A DNA stretch of 12,706 nucleotides from Sphingomonas sanxanigenens (lineage in GTDB: Bacteria; Pseudomonadota; Alphaproteobacteria; Sphingomonadales; Sphingomonadaceae): NCBI GenBank assembly GCA_003240855.1, contig QFNN01000086.1, positions 1-12,706 of the forward strand, read 5' to 3'. A model generated the notes under the pieces. It made no database searches and was not told the DNA's origin. It was given only the letters and a program-made list of their open reading frames with translations. Made by a program: the position numbers and the translations under genes. Each line of letters begins with the position of its first letter. The stretch's first letter is position 1. This document shows positions 1 through 6,445 of this stretch, piece after piece.

Positions 1-78
1 GCGACACGCTATGACAGATGCCCGACCGCCTTCTTCTCCGCCATCGCACTCGCTGCTACCGTCATCTTCTGGCTCTGA
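1..78 (+). CDS. C-terminal fragment of a membrane protein (partial, cut by window start)
   Basis: Reading from base 1 gives 25 codons and a TGA at 76-78. The last residues (AFFSAIALAATVIFWL) form a hydrophobic stretch typical of a C-terminal transmembrane helix, and the preceding residues are polar with an Arg. The other two plus frames give either an early stop or a Ser/Pro-rich peptide without protein character. Only the tail is visible, so the function cannot be assigned. The next gene starts 26 bases downstream on the same strand, so the two could be co-transcribed. Confidence 0.5.
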   Translation, partial: ATRYDRCPTAFFSAIALAATVIFWL

Positions 79-86
79 TCAGTGAG

Positions 87-104
87 TCCTGACCCTAGTC
101 AGGA
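87..104 (+). promoter_or_regulatory. Palindrome covering the ribosome binding site and start of the first RcnB gene
   Basis: TCCTGAC (87-93) and GTCAGGA (98-104) are perfect 7-base inverted arms around a 4-base loop. The right arm contains the only Shine-Dalgarno-like bases (CAGGA), directly against the ATG at 104. In the mRNA the hairpin could hide the ribosome binding site; as DNA it could be an operator. Its regulatory role is inference. Confidence 0.35.
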
Positions 105-1030
105 TGAAGAAGATCTTGTTCGGTCTGCTGCTTGCAGCCACGGCGGCGACGCCGGCGCTTGCGCAGGACCATCGTGGCTGGGGCGGACGCGGCGGCGGGG
201 ATCGTCCGCAGCGCGCGCAACAGCAGCAGCCCCAGGCCCAGCCCCAGGCTCAGCCTCAGGGGCAACCGCAGAGCCAGGCGCAGGGCCAGGCGCAGGCCAT
301 GCCGCAGCCGCCGCGCGCCGATTTCCGTCAGGAACGGCGCGACGATCGGCAGCAGTTCGGCCAGCAGCGCTATCAGGCGCGACAGGGCTTCAGGCAGGAC
401 GGCCAGGCCGACCGCCAGCAGTTCCAGCAGCAGCGCCAGCAGGATCGGCAGGCGCTGCAGAACGGCCAGGTCGATCGCCAGACCTTCGCGCGCGACCGCG
501 CAGACGCCCGGCAGGATTTCCGCCAGGATCGTCGCGGCGACGCGCGCGACTTCCGCGACCAGCGTCGCGACGACGCCCGCGATTTCCGCAACGATCGCGG
601 CAATGACCGTCGCGATTTCCGTCAGGATCGCGGCAGTGACTGGCGCGACGGCCGCCCCGGCGCGCGCCCCGATCCGGGTCGTTCTGGCTGGGGCAATAAT
701 GGCCGTGGGGATAATCGCTCCTGGGATCGCGGCTGGCGCAACGACCGCCGCTATGACTGGCGCGACTATCGTAGCCGCAACCGCAACATCTATCGCTTGC
801 CGCGCTATTATGTGCCCAATGGCTGGGGTTACGGATATCGGCGCCCGTCGATCGGCATTTATCTCGATTCGATCTTCTTCACGTCGAATTACTGGATCGG
901 CGATCCGGGCTATTATCGCCTGCCGCCGGCTGAATGGCCCTATCGCTGGATCCGCTACTATAATGACGCGCTGCTGATCGATTCGCGCACCGGCTATGTG
1001 GTCGATGCGATTACCGACTTCTTCTGGTAA
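104..1030 (+). CDS. RcnB-family secreted protein with long Gln/Arg/Asp-rich repeat region
   Basis: The protein has 308 residues. Residues 1-20 are a clear signal peptide (MKKILFGLLLAATAATPALA), so it is probably periplasmic. Residues 21-80 are rich in Gly, Gln and Pro, with alternating QPQAQ units. Residues about 80-185 are Arg/Asp/Gln-rich with DFRxDR repeats. The C-terminal 75 residues carry the RcnB-like pattern: Y-R-L-P, then WIRYYNDALLID, then a G-hhV turn and an aromatic end. In E. coli, RcnB is a small periplasmic protein affecting Ni/Co homeostasis, but sphingomonads carry many RcnB-like paralogs whose function is unproven. No RcnA exporter is visible here. The start at 104 is fixed by the signal peptide and an in-frame stop at 83-85. 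The protein is much longer than a typical RcnB because of the repeat region. Confidence 0.8.
   Translation: MKKILFGLLLAATAATPALAQDHRGWGGRGGGDRPQRAQQQQPQAQPQAQPQGQPQSQAQGQAQAMPQPPRADFRQERRDDRQQFGQQRYQARQGFRQDGQADRQQFQQQRQQDRQALQNGQVDRQTFARDRADARQDFRQDRRGDARDFRDQRRDDARDFRNDRGNDRRDFRQDRGSDWRDGRPGARPDPGRSGWGNNGRGDNRSWDRGWRNDRRYDWRDYRSRNRNIYRLPRYYVPNGWGYGYRRPSIGIYLDSIFFTSNYWIGDPGYYRLPPAEWPYRWIRYYNDALLIDSRTGYVVDAITDFFW
515..646 (+). repeat. Four tandem 33-base coding repeats (11-residue DFRxDR unit)
   Basis: Inside the first RcnB-family gene the reading frame holds four consecutive 11-residue units: DFRQDRRGDAR, DFRDQRRDDAR, DFRNDRGNDRR and DFRQDRGSDWR. They correspond to four 33-base copies that each start GAYTTCCG. 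The copies differ at several bases, so this is an older tandem duplication. The charged pattern suggests an extended or helical region of alternating Arg and Asp. Confidence 0.75.
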
Positions 1031-1057
1031 TCGCCGAAAGCGGATGATTTTCCTGAA

Positions 1058-1084
1058 CCCCCGGCCGCCATGCCGGGGGTTTTT
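1058..1084 (+). terminator. Rho-independent terminator after the first RcnB gene
   Basis: CCCCCGGC (1058-1065) and GCCGGGGG (1072-1079) form a perfect 8-bp stem with a 6-base loop, followed by TTTTT at 1080-1084. It lies 28 bases after the stop codon. Confidence 0.85.
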
Positions 1085-1120
1085 CTATATTCGTCGATCC
1101 GGTCACAAGCCTTTCATTTT

Positions 1121-1150
1121 CCTGACGGAATCATTCCATGTCCGTTCAGG
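1121..1150. promoter_or_regulatory. Nested dyad upstream of the second RcnB gene (possible operator)
   Basis: CCTGACGGA (1121-1129) and TCCGTTCAGG (1141-1150) are inverted arms with one bulged base. Inside them GGAAT-C-ATTCC (1127-1137) is a second perfect dyad. The outer arms share the CCTGA/TCAGG core with the palindrome at 87-104 upstream of the paralog. No -35/-10 pair could be assigned with confidence. Confidence 0.25.
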
Positions 1151-1232
1151 GCGAAAGCGGGAAAAGAGCGTCGTGCCGGCACCCGAAGCCGAATCGCGCG
1201 TTCGGGTACGGCAGGAGACATAGGAGCAGAAG

Positions 1233-1715
1233 ATGCGTAAGTTGATTTTGACCGCCCTCATGGCCGCCGTCGCGCTCCCCGCCACCGCGGCGATGGCGCA
1301 ATCGGCCGGCGAGCTTCGCCGCGACCGCCAGGACATTCGCGAACAGCAGCGCGATCTGCGCGATGCGCAGCGCCGGGGCGATCCGCGCGACATTCGCGAG
1401 CAGCGCCGCGACCTGCGCGACGCCCGCCAGGAATATCGCGAGGACTGGCGCGATTACCGTCGCGCCCATGGGGACGTATTCCGCGGCCCGCGCTACGCCC
1501 CGCCCGTGCGCGGCTGGCGCTATCGTCCGGTCGGCGTCGGCTACGCGCTGCCGGGGCAGTTCTACCACCAGCGCTACTGGATCAACGATCCTTACCGCTA
1601 TCGCCTACCGATCGCCGGCCCCGATCGTCGCTGGGTGCGCTACGGCAATGACGCGCTGCTCGTGAACATTCGCAACGGCCGGGTGATCACCGTCCACAAC
1701 GGTTTCTTCTTCTAA
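1233..1715 (+). CDS. RcnB-family secreted protein, second tandem copy
   Basis: The protein has 160 residues, with a signal peptide at about 1-22 (MRKLILTALMAAVALPATAA, then MAQ). Residues 25-80 are an Arg/Asp/Gln-rich segment with two DIREQxRDLRDA repeats, probably helical. The C-terminal half carries the RcnB pattern: YWINDPYRYRLP, WVRYGNDALLVN, then R-V-I-T-V and an aromatic tail. It is paralogous to the preceding gene, matching its C-terminal end closely (RW[IV]RYxNDALL) but with a shorter charged region. AGGAG lies 9 bases before the ATG. A terminator upstream (1058-1084) and hairpins downstream suggest its own transcript. A periplasmic location follows from the signal peptide; a metal role is family-based and unproven. 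Confidence 0.8.
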   Translation: MRKLILTALMAAVALPATAAMAQSAGELRRDRQDIREQQRDLRDAQRRGDPRDIREQRRDLRDARQEYREDWRDYRRAHGDVFRGPRYAPPVRGWRYRPVGVGYALPGQFYHQRYWINDPYRYRLPIAGPDRRWVRYGNDALLVNIRNGRVITVHNGFFF

Positions 1716-1736
1716 GCGGAAGTCGCGGCCTGAAGG

Positions 1737-1777
1737 TCGGGGCCGGTCCCTCGGGGGCCGGCCCCGATTGCGTTTTT
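1737..1777 (+). terminator. Terminator after the second RcnB gene
   Basis: TCGGGGCCGG (1737-1746) pairs perfectly with CCGGCCCCGA (1758-1767) around an 11-base loop. TTGCG and then TTTTT (1773-1777) follow. It lies 22 bases after the stop codon. Confidence 0.7.
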
Positions 1778-1807
1778 CGACGAGCGGCGATGTCGCTCGT
1801 CGAAAAA
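1773..1807. terminator. Second hairpin, symmetric T/A-flanked stem (bidirectional terminator)
   Basis: TTTTTCGACGAGCG (1773-1786) and its exact complement (1794-1807) form a 14-bp stem with a 7-base loop. The stem base is a T-run on one side and an A-run on the other, so on either strand a GC stem is followed by U residues. It shares its T-run with the terminator just upstream and lies between the second RcnB gene and the DUF885 gene. Confidence 0.6.
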
Positions 1808-1872
1808 ATCCTCCCTTTCATCCCATCCTCTGCCTAAGCCTTCGGTCAGCCTTGAACCGGAGACTTAAGTCC

Positions 1873-3705
1873 ATGATCCAGTCGAAGACGCGCGCGCTGC
1901 TGCTCGCCGCCGCCTGCCTCGCTTTCCCCGCCATCGCCGCCCCTGTGGCCGCACAGACCGCCGCGCCCGCCGCGGCGGCCGATGTGGGCCCCGAGGACCA
2001 GAAGCTGCTCAAGCTGTTCCACGACAGCGACGAGGCCAGCCTGAAGCGCAATCCCATCCAGGCGCTGTTTCGCGGCGATCTGCGCTATGCCGATCAGTTG
2101 GGCGATTATCTGACCGATGCGTATCTGGCCGGCGAGCGCGACGCTTCCGAAGCCGATCTCGCCGCGCTGAAGGGCATCGACCGCGCGAAGCTCAACCCGA
2201 CCGACCAGATCGCCTATGACGTGTTCCAGTGGCAGACCGTGATGTCGATCAAGGGTTTCGATCCGGCGATCATCGACGCCACCATCGTGCGCCCTATCGA
2301 CCATTTCTTCGGCTTCCACACTTTTTATCCCGATCTGTCGTCGGGGCAGGGCGCCGCGCCGTTCAAGACGCTTGCCGACTATGAGAATAATCTGAAGCGT
2401 CACCGCCAGTTCGTGGTGCTGATCGACCGCTCGATCGAACGCTTCCGCCAGGGCATGAAATCGGGCGTCACCCAGCCCAAGCTGGTGGTCAACAATGTGA
2501 TCGGCCAGCTCGACACCCAGATCAATCAGGGCGTCGAGGGATCGACCTTCTACGGGCCGGTGAAGAAGTTCCCCGAGGGCATTTCGGCAGCCGACCAGCA
2601 GCGCCTGACCAAGGAATATGCGGACATCATCCGCGACCAGATCCTGCCTGCTTATGTTCGCCTGCGCGATTTCCTGAAGAATGAATATCTGCCCGTCGCG
2701 CGCGACAGCGTCGGCCTTGGCCAGATGCCGGGCGGCGCCAAGCTCTACCAGTATCTGATCGAGCAGAATACGACGCTGCCGCTCACCGCCGACTATGTCC
2801 ACAATCTCGGCCTGTCCGAGGTGAAGCGGATCACGACGGAGATGGAAGCGGTCAAGAAGCAGGTCGGCTTCAAGGGGACGTTGCCGGAGTTCTTCACCTA
2901 TCTCCGCACCGACAAGCGATTCCAGCCGACGAGCAAGGATCAGCTTCGCATCGGCTATGAGGCGATCGGCAAGCGGGTGTGGACGCGCATCCCCGAGCAA
3001 TTCTCGACCTTGCCCAAATCGCCGCTCGAAATCCGCCCGGTGCCCGAGTTCCGCGAGAAGAACGACGCTGGCGGCTCGTACCAGCAGGGCACGCCCGATG
3101 GTTCGCGCCCGGGGGTGTTCTATTACAACACCTATGATCTCCCTTCGCGCTACATGTGGGAGATGGAAACACTTTACCTGCACGAAGCCGTGCCGGGACA
3201 TCATTTCCAGATCAGCCTCGCGCAGGAAAATCCGGCGCTTCCCGCCTTCATGCGCTTCGGCGGGAACACCGCCTTCGTCGAGGGCTGGGCGCTCTACGCC
3301 GAGACGCTGTGGAAGGATCTCGGCGTCGAGACCGACCCCTATCAGCGCATGGGCGGCCTGAATGATGAAATGCTGCGCGCGATGCGGCTGGTGGTCGACA
3401 CAGGCATCCATGCCAAAGGTTGGACGCGCGATCAGTCGATCGCCTATATGCTGGCCAATTCGCCCATGTCCAAGACCGATGCGACATCGGAAGTCGAGCG
3501 CTACATCGCCATCCCCGGTCAGGCGCTCGCCTACAAGATCGGCGCGCTGACCATTCTCAAGCTCAAGGCTGAGGCCAAGCAGCAGCTCGGCGCCAAATAT
3601 GATCCGCGCGAGTTCCATGCACAGGTGCTGATGACCGGCGCGCTGCCCATGGAAGTGCTCGAAAAGAAGATCGGCGACTGGATCGCCGCCAGGAAGGCGA
3701 AGTAA
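1873..3705 (+). CDS. DUF885 family protein, predicted secreted metallopeptidase-like
   Basis: The protein has 610 residues from the ATG at 1873. I chose this start because it begins directly with a signal peptide (MIQSKTRALLLAAACLAFPA, then IAAPVAAQ) and has GGAG about 11 bases upstream; the frame is open to 1768, but that extension has no protein character. The DUF885 hallmark HEAVPGHH is at residues 437-444, and EGWALYAE begins at 470. Together these resemble the HExxH...E zinc ligand arrangement of metallopeptidases, so a periplasmic or secreted peptidase is likely. The substrate is unknown. The length fits DUF885 proteins, commonly about 550-620 residues, and the coding sequence looks intact. 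It appears monocistronic, with hairpins upstream and a strong terminator downstream. Confidence 0.88.
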   Translation: MIQSKTRALLLAAACLAFPAIAAPVAAQTAAPAAAADVGPEDQKLLKLFHDSDEASLKRNPIQALFRGDLRYADQLGDYLTDAYLAGERDASEADLAALKGIDRAKLNPTDQIAYDVFQWQTVMSIKGFDPAIIDATIVRPIDHFFGFHTFYPDLSSGQGAAPFKTLADYENNLKRHRQFVVLIDRSIERFRQGMKSGVTQPKLVVNNVIGQLDTQINQGVEGSTFYGPVKKFPEGISAADQQRLTKEYADIIRDQILPAYVRLRDFLKNEYLPVARDSVGLGQMPGGAKLYQYLIEQNTTLPLTADYVHNLGLSEVKRITTEMEAVKKQVGFKGTLPEFFTYLRTDKRFQPTSKDQLRIGYEAIGKRVWTRIPEQFSTLPKSPLEIRPVPEFREKNDAGGSYQQGTPDGSRPGVFYYNTYDLPSRYMWEMETLYLHEAVPGHHFQISLAQENPALPAFMRFGGNTAFVEGWALYAETLWKDLGVETDPYQRMGGLNDEMLRAMRLVVDTGIHAKGWTRDQSIAYMLANSPMSKTDATSEVERYIAIPGQALAYKIGALTILKLKAEAKQQLGAKYDPREFHAQVLMTGALPMEVLEKKIGDWIAARKAK

Positions 3706-3713
3706 GGAAACAG

Positions 3714-3744
3714 GCCGCCGTCCCGATTGGGGCGGCGGCTTTTT
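3714..3744 (+). terminator. Rho-independent terminator after the DUF885 gene
   Basis: GCCGCCGTCCC (3714-3724) pairs with GGGGCGGCGGC (3729-3739) with one G-U pair and a 4-base loop, followed by TTTTT (3740-3744). It starts 8 bases after the stop. Confidence 0.85.
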
Positions 3745-3750
3745 GCTGGT

Positions 3751-3771
3751 CGTTTCAACGGGGTTGAAACG
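3751..3771. other. Short perfect hairpin between convergent genes
   Basis: CGTTTCAAC (3751-3759) and GTTGAAACG (3763-3771) are perfect 9-bp arms around a GGG loop. The hairpin lies between the DUF885 terminator and the 3' end of the convergent LytTR gene. It lacks a clear T-run on either strand, so it may help end the minus-strand transcript or be a processing site. Confidence 0.35.
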
Positions 3772-3803
3772 GAGGCGCCGCACGTCCGCGCGAGCGGACC
3801 GGA

Positions 3804-4604
3804 TCAGTGCACGAAGCGCGCCACCACGTCGCGATAGCTGCGGCTCACCTTCACCTGCGCGCCCGAATCGAGCACGAGGAAGCATTCGCCGTTGGTGTGC
3901 GGCTTCACCTGCTTGACCAGATCGAGATTGACGATGGTCGAGCGGTGGACGCGCTGGAAGCGGCGCGGATCGAGGCGTTTTTCGAGATCCTTCATCGTTT
4001 CGCGCAGGATCAGCGTATTGTCCGCCGTCTTGATGCACATATAATCGCCCGCAGCCTCGACGCTCTCGATCGTGTCGACGTCGACGCGGAAGATCTGGCC
4101 GCGATCCTTGATGTTGATCAGCTTCTCGAAACGGCTGGCGGAAGGCGCGTCCTCGGCCTCGGCCATTTCGGCCGCAGTCTCGGGCGCGACTTCGGCGAGC
4201 ACTTCCTTCAGGCGGCCTGCTTCCTCGGCGTTGCGGCGCTCGGTCAGCCGCTGGCGCACGCGATCGAGCGTGTCGGCCAGCCGCTGCTCCTCCACCGGCT
4301 TCATCAGATAGTCGACGGCCTGCGCCTCGAACGCGCGGATCGCATGATCCGAATAGGCAGTGACAAAGACGAACAGCGGGGGCTCGACCTCCATCAATCC
4401 CTGGACGACCGAGAAGCCGTCGAAACCGGGCATCTGGATGTCGAGGAAAACGAGGTCGGGCTTGTGCGTCTTGATGGCGCGGATGGCCTCGCGGCCGTTG
4501 GAGCATGTCTCGACAATCTCGACATCCTCATGCGGTTGAAGCCGCAGTTGCAGCCCCTGGATCGCCAACGTCTCGTCGTCGACCAGGATCGTTCTGATGG
4601 TCAT
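3804..4604 (-). CDS. LytTR-family response regulator
   Basis: The protein has 266 residues. The receiver domain spans about 1-120: acidic pair D9/D10, phosphoacceptor D55 in LVFLDIQMPG, T82 and K102 in MKPVEE. A Glu/Ala-rich linker follows at 121-158, then a LytTR DNA-binding domain at about 159-266, including GDYMCIKTADNTLILRETMK and the FQRVHRSTIVNLD motif. All phosphorylation residues are present. It overlaps the upstream histidine kinase gene by 4 bases (ATGA), so the two form a translationally coupled two-component operon. It is expected to be a cytoplasmic transcription factor; its targets cannot be told from the window. Confidence 0.95.
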   Translation of the reverse strand: MTIRTILVDDETLAIQGLQLRLQPHEDVEIVETCSNGREAIRAIKTHKPDLVFLDIQMPGFDGFSVVQGLMEVEPPLFVFVTAYSDHAIRAFEAQAVDYLMKPVEEQRLADTLDRVRQRLTERRNAEEAGRLKEVLAEVAPETAAEMAEAEDAPSASRFEKLINIKDRGQIFRVDVDTIESVEAAGDYMCIKTADNTLILRETMKDLEKRLDPRRFQRVHRSTIVNLDLVKQVKPHTNGECFLVLDSGAQVKVSRSYRDVVARFVH

Positions 4605-5698
4605 GCAGCTACCTTAGCTTGTTCTTCGGTCTGGAACGGAATCTCGATCGTCACCGCGAAACCGCCGCCCTGGCGTGTTTTCGCCTCGAATCGATGATCC
4701 GCGCCATAGGCCTGCGCCAGACGGTCGCGGATATTCGCCAAACCGACTCCTGTAGAATAGCTGGGCCTTGCACGACGATCATTCAACCCCGGCCCCGTAT
4801 CGCCGACCGTGATGAGCACGCGATCGACGACAAGCCGCGCCGATACGCTGATGTCCGCGCCGTCCTCCTGCGGGGTGACGGCATATTTGATCGCATTCTC
4901 GACCAGCGGCTGGAGGAGGAGCGAAGGCAGCCGCGCCTTGGCGACGGCCGGATCAAGCTCGAAGCTGGGGCGCAGCCGATCCTCGAAGCGCATCTTCTCG
5001 ATTTCGAGATAGAGTTTCAGCGTCTCGATCTCCTGCTCCAGCGTCACCGTCGCGGCAGGCTCGTTCACCAGCGTGTAGCGCAGGAAGGAGGAGAGGCGCG
5101 ACAGCATGGCGTTGGCGCGGTCGGTCTGCTTCAGCAGCACCAGCGTCGAGATCGAATTGAGCGTGTTGAACAGGAAATGCGGGTTGAGCTGATAGCGCAG
5201 CATCGCGAGCTGCGCGGTCGAGGCCTGCGTTTCCAGGCGCGAGAGCTGATCGGCCTGATCCTCAAGCACCAGGTAGAAGTTGATCGCGTAATAAAGCGCC
5301 GACCAGCCCATCACGACCATCGAGTTGAGGAACAGGATGCCGGCGAACAGGCGCAGCTCGAAGGCCTCGCCGGGGCGCTGGATGGCGTTGAAGACCCAGG
5401 CGTCGATCATCGAATAGACCGCCGCCGCGACGATCAGCGTCGCGATCGAGGCCGTCCAGGTGACGATCGGCTTCAGGTTCAGCAGCATGCGGAAAACCGC
5501 CGCCATCACTAGGGTCAGCGAATAGCCCGTCGCCGTCGAGACCGCGACGGGGACAAGGAAGGACAAGGTCAGTCCGTTGGCGAAGCCGGAAAGCGTGCGG
5601 AGCACGAAATAGCCGGCCCACCCGGCGGTCTGGAGGTTCCAGAATGCCCGGTTCTTGTCGTCGAAAAAGGGTTTGGCGCGAAGGCCGATGCTCGCCAT
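4601..5698 (-). CDS. LytS-type sensor histidine kinase
   Basis: The protein has 365 residues. Residues 25-145 hold four or five hydrophobic segments, with no large periplasmic domain. A short coiled coil follows (145-165), then the His_kinase (PF06580) box LRYQLNPHFLFNTLNS with H174. The ATPase part has the N-box LVENAIKYAV (N268), GDTGPGL (D300) and GVGLANIRDRL (317-327), so all catalytic motifs are present. It should autophosphorylate and pass phosphate to the LytTR regulator that overlaps its 3' end by 4 bases. The signal is unknown; sensing within the membrane is inferred from the lack of an extracytoplasmic domain. The start at 5698 gives a natural N-terminus. An in-frame alternative is not obvious, and the ribosome binding site is weak. 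Confidence 0.93.
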   Translation of the reverse strand: MASIGLRAKPFFDDKNRAFWNLQTAGWAGYFVLRTLSGFANGLTLSFLVPVAVSTATGYSLTLVMAAVFRMLLNLKPIVTWTASIATLIVAAAVYSMIDAWVFNAIQRPGEAFELRLFAGILFLNSMVVMGWSALYYAINFYLVLEDQADQLSRLETQASTAQLAMLRYQLNPHFLFNTLNSISTLVLLKQTDRANAMLSRLSSFLRYTLVNEPAATVTLEQEIETLKLYLEIEKMRFEDRLRPSFELDPAVAKARLPSLLLQPLVENAIKYAVTPQEDGADISVSARLVVDRVLITVGDTGPGLNDRRARPSYSTGVGLANIRDRLAQAYGADHRFEAKTRQGGGFAVTIEIPFQTEEQAKVAA

Positions 5699-5784
5699 CG
5701 CGCATCGTCTAGTCGATTCGCGCGCGCGATTGAAGCGGGGGCCGCGCTGGGTTACTCTTCCCGTAAACGTAAAGGAGAGAGAGA

Positions 5785-6375
5785 ATGGCGGACGGAAGCG
5801 GCGATCGCGCGCAGTTCAAGGCGATGACGGAAGGCACCAGCGAGGATTGGGCGATCATCTCGGGCCATTTCATGCCCTATGCGGGCAAGGTCGCCGATCG
5901 GGTGCTCGATCATCTTCGTCTGCTCGACGGCGATTATGGCGGCTTTCCCGTCGACCGGCTCGAACATTCCTTGCAGACGGCGACGCGCGCGCACCGCGAC
6001 GGGCGCGACGAGGATTATGTCGTGATGGCGCTGCTCCACGATATTGGCGACACGCTGGGCAGCTTCAACCATCCCGATGTCGCCGCCGCGATCGTGAAGC
6101 CCTTCGTGTCGGAGGAGAATCACTGGATCTGCGCGCAGCACGGCGTCTTTCAGGGCTATTATTTCTTCCACCATCTCGGCCTCGACCGCGATTTGCGCGA
6201 GGGTTATCGCGGCCATCCCCATTTCGAGGCCTGCGCGGAGTTCTGCGAGAAATATGATCAGGCGGCGTTCGACCCGAATTATGATTCGGCGCCCTTGTCC
6301 TTCTTCGAGCCGATCGTCCGCCGCGTCATGGCCGCGCCGCGCAACAGCATGTATGTGAAGCGCGAAGCGGCGTAG
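5785..6375 (+). CDS. HD-domain protein, possibly PhnZ-like diiron oxygenase or phosphohydrolase
   Basis: The protein has 196 residues, is cytoplasmic, and has no signal peptide or membrane segment. HD superfamily residues are H61 in LEHSLQTA, H85-D86 in ALLHDIGD, H96 in FNHPD, and H113 and H119 in ENHWICAQHG, with conserved-looking Asp residues at 158 and 163. The LEHSLQTATRA ... DEDYVVMALLHDIGD arrangement and short length resemble the PhnZ/TmpB-like branch, where HD proteins bind two irons and oxidise organophosphonates, rather than classical nucleotide phosphohydrolases; that placement is inference. AGGAG lies about 8 bases before the ATG. The gene is divergent from the histidine kinase (86-base gap) and convergent with the M23 gene. 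No phosphonate genes are nearby, so the substrate is open. Confidence 0.8.
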   Translation: MADGSGDRAQFKAMTEGTSEDWAIISGHFMPYAGKVADRVLDHLRLLDGDYGGFPVDRLEHSLQTATRAHRDGRDEDYVVMALLHDIGDTLGSFNHPDVAAAIVKPFVSEENHWICAQHGVFQGYYFFHHLGLDRDLREGYRGHPHFEACAEFCEKYDQAAFDPNYDSAPLSFFEPIVRRVMAAPRNSMYVKREAA

Positions 6376-6385
6376 TTTTCTGTGG

Positions 6386-6408
6386 CTGATCCGGCGTCGC
6401 CCGATCAG
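6386..6408. terminator. Possible shared hairpin between convergent genes
   Basis: CTGATCCGG (6386-6394) and CCCGATCAG (6400-6408) pair with one mismatch. The hairpin lies 11 bases after the HD gene stop and 38 bases beyond the end of the convergent M23 gene. Neither strand has a proper T-run, so terminator function is uncertain. Confidence 0.3.
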
Positions 6409-6445
6409 GTGCGGCGCCGGCCCGCGTTATCGGAGAGTCAGCCGC

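Noticed and set aside
1846..4506. 886-codon open frame on the minus strand
   Set aside because: It runs antisense to the DUF885 gene and out of frame with the LytTR gene. The translation is Arg/Ala/Leu-rich, as GC-rich antisense frames are, and carries no domain.
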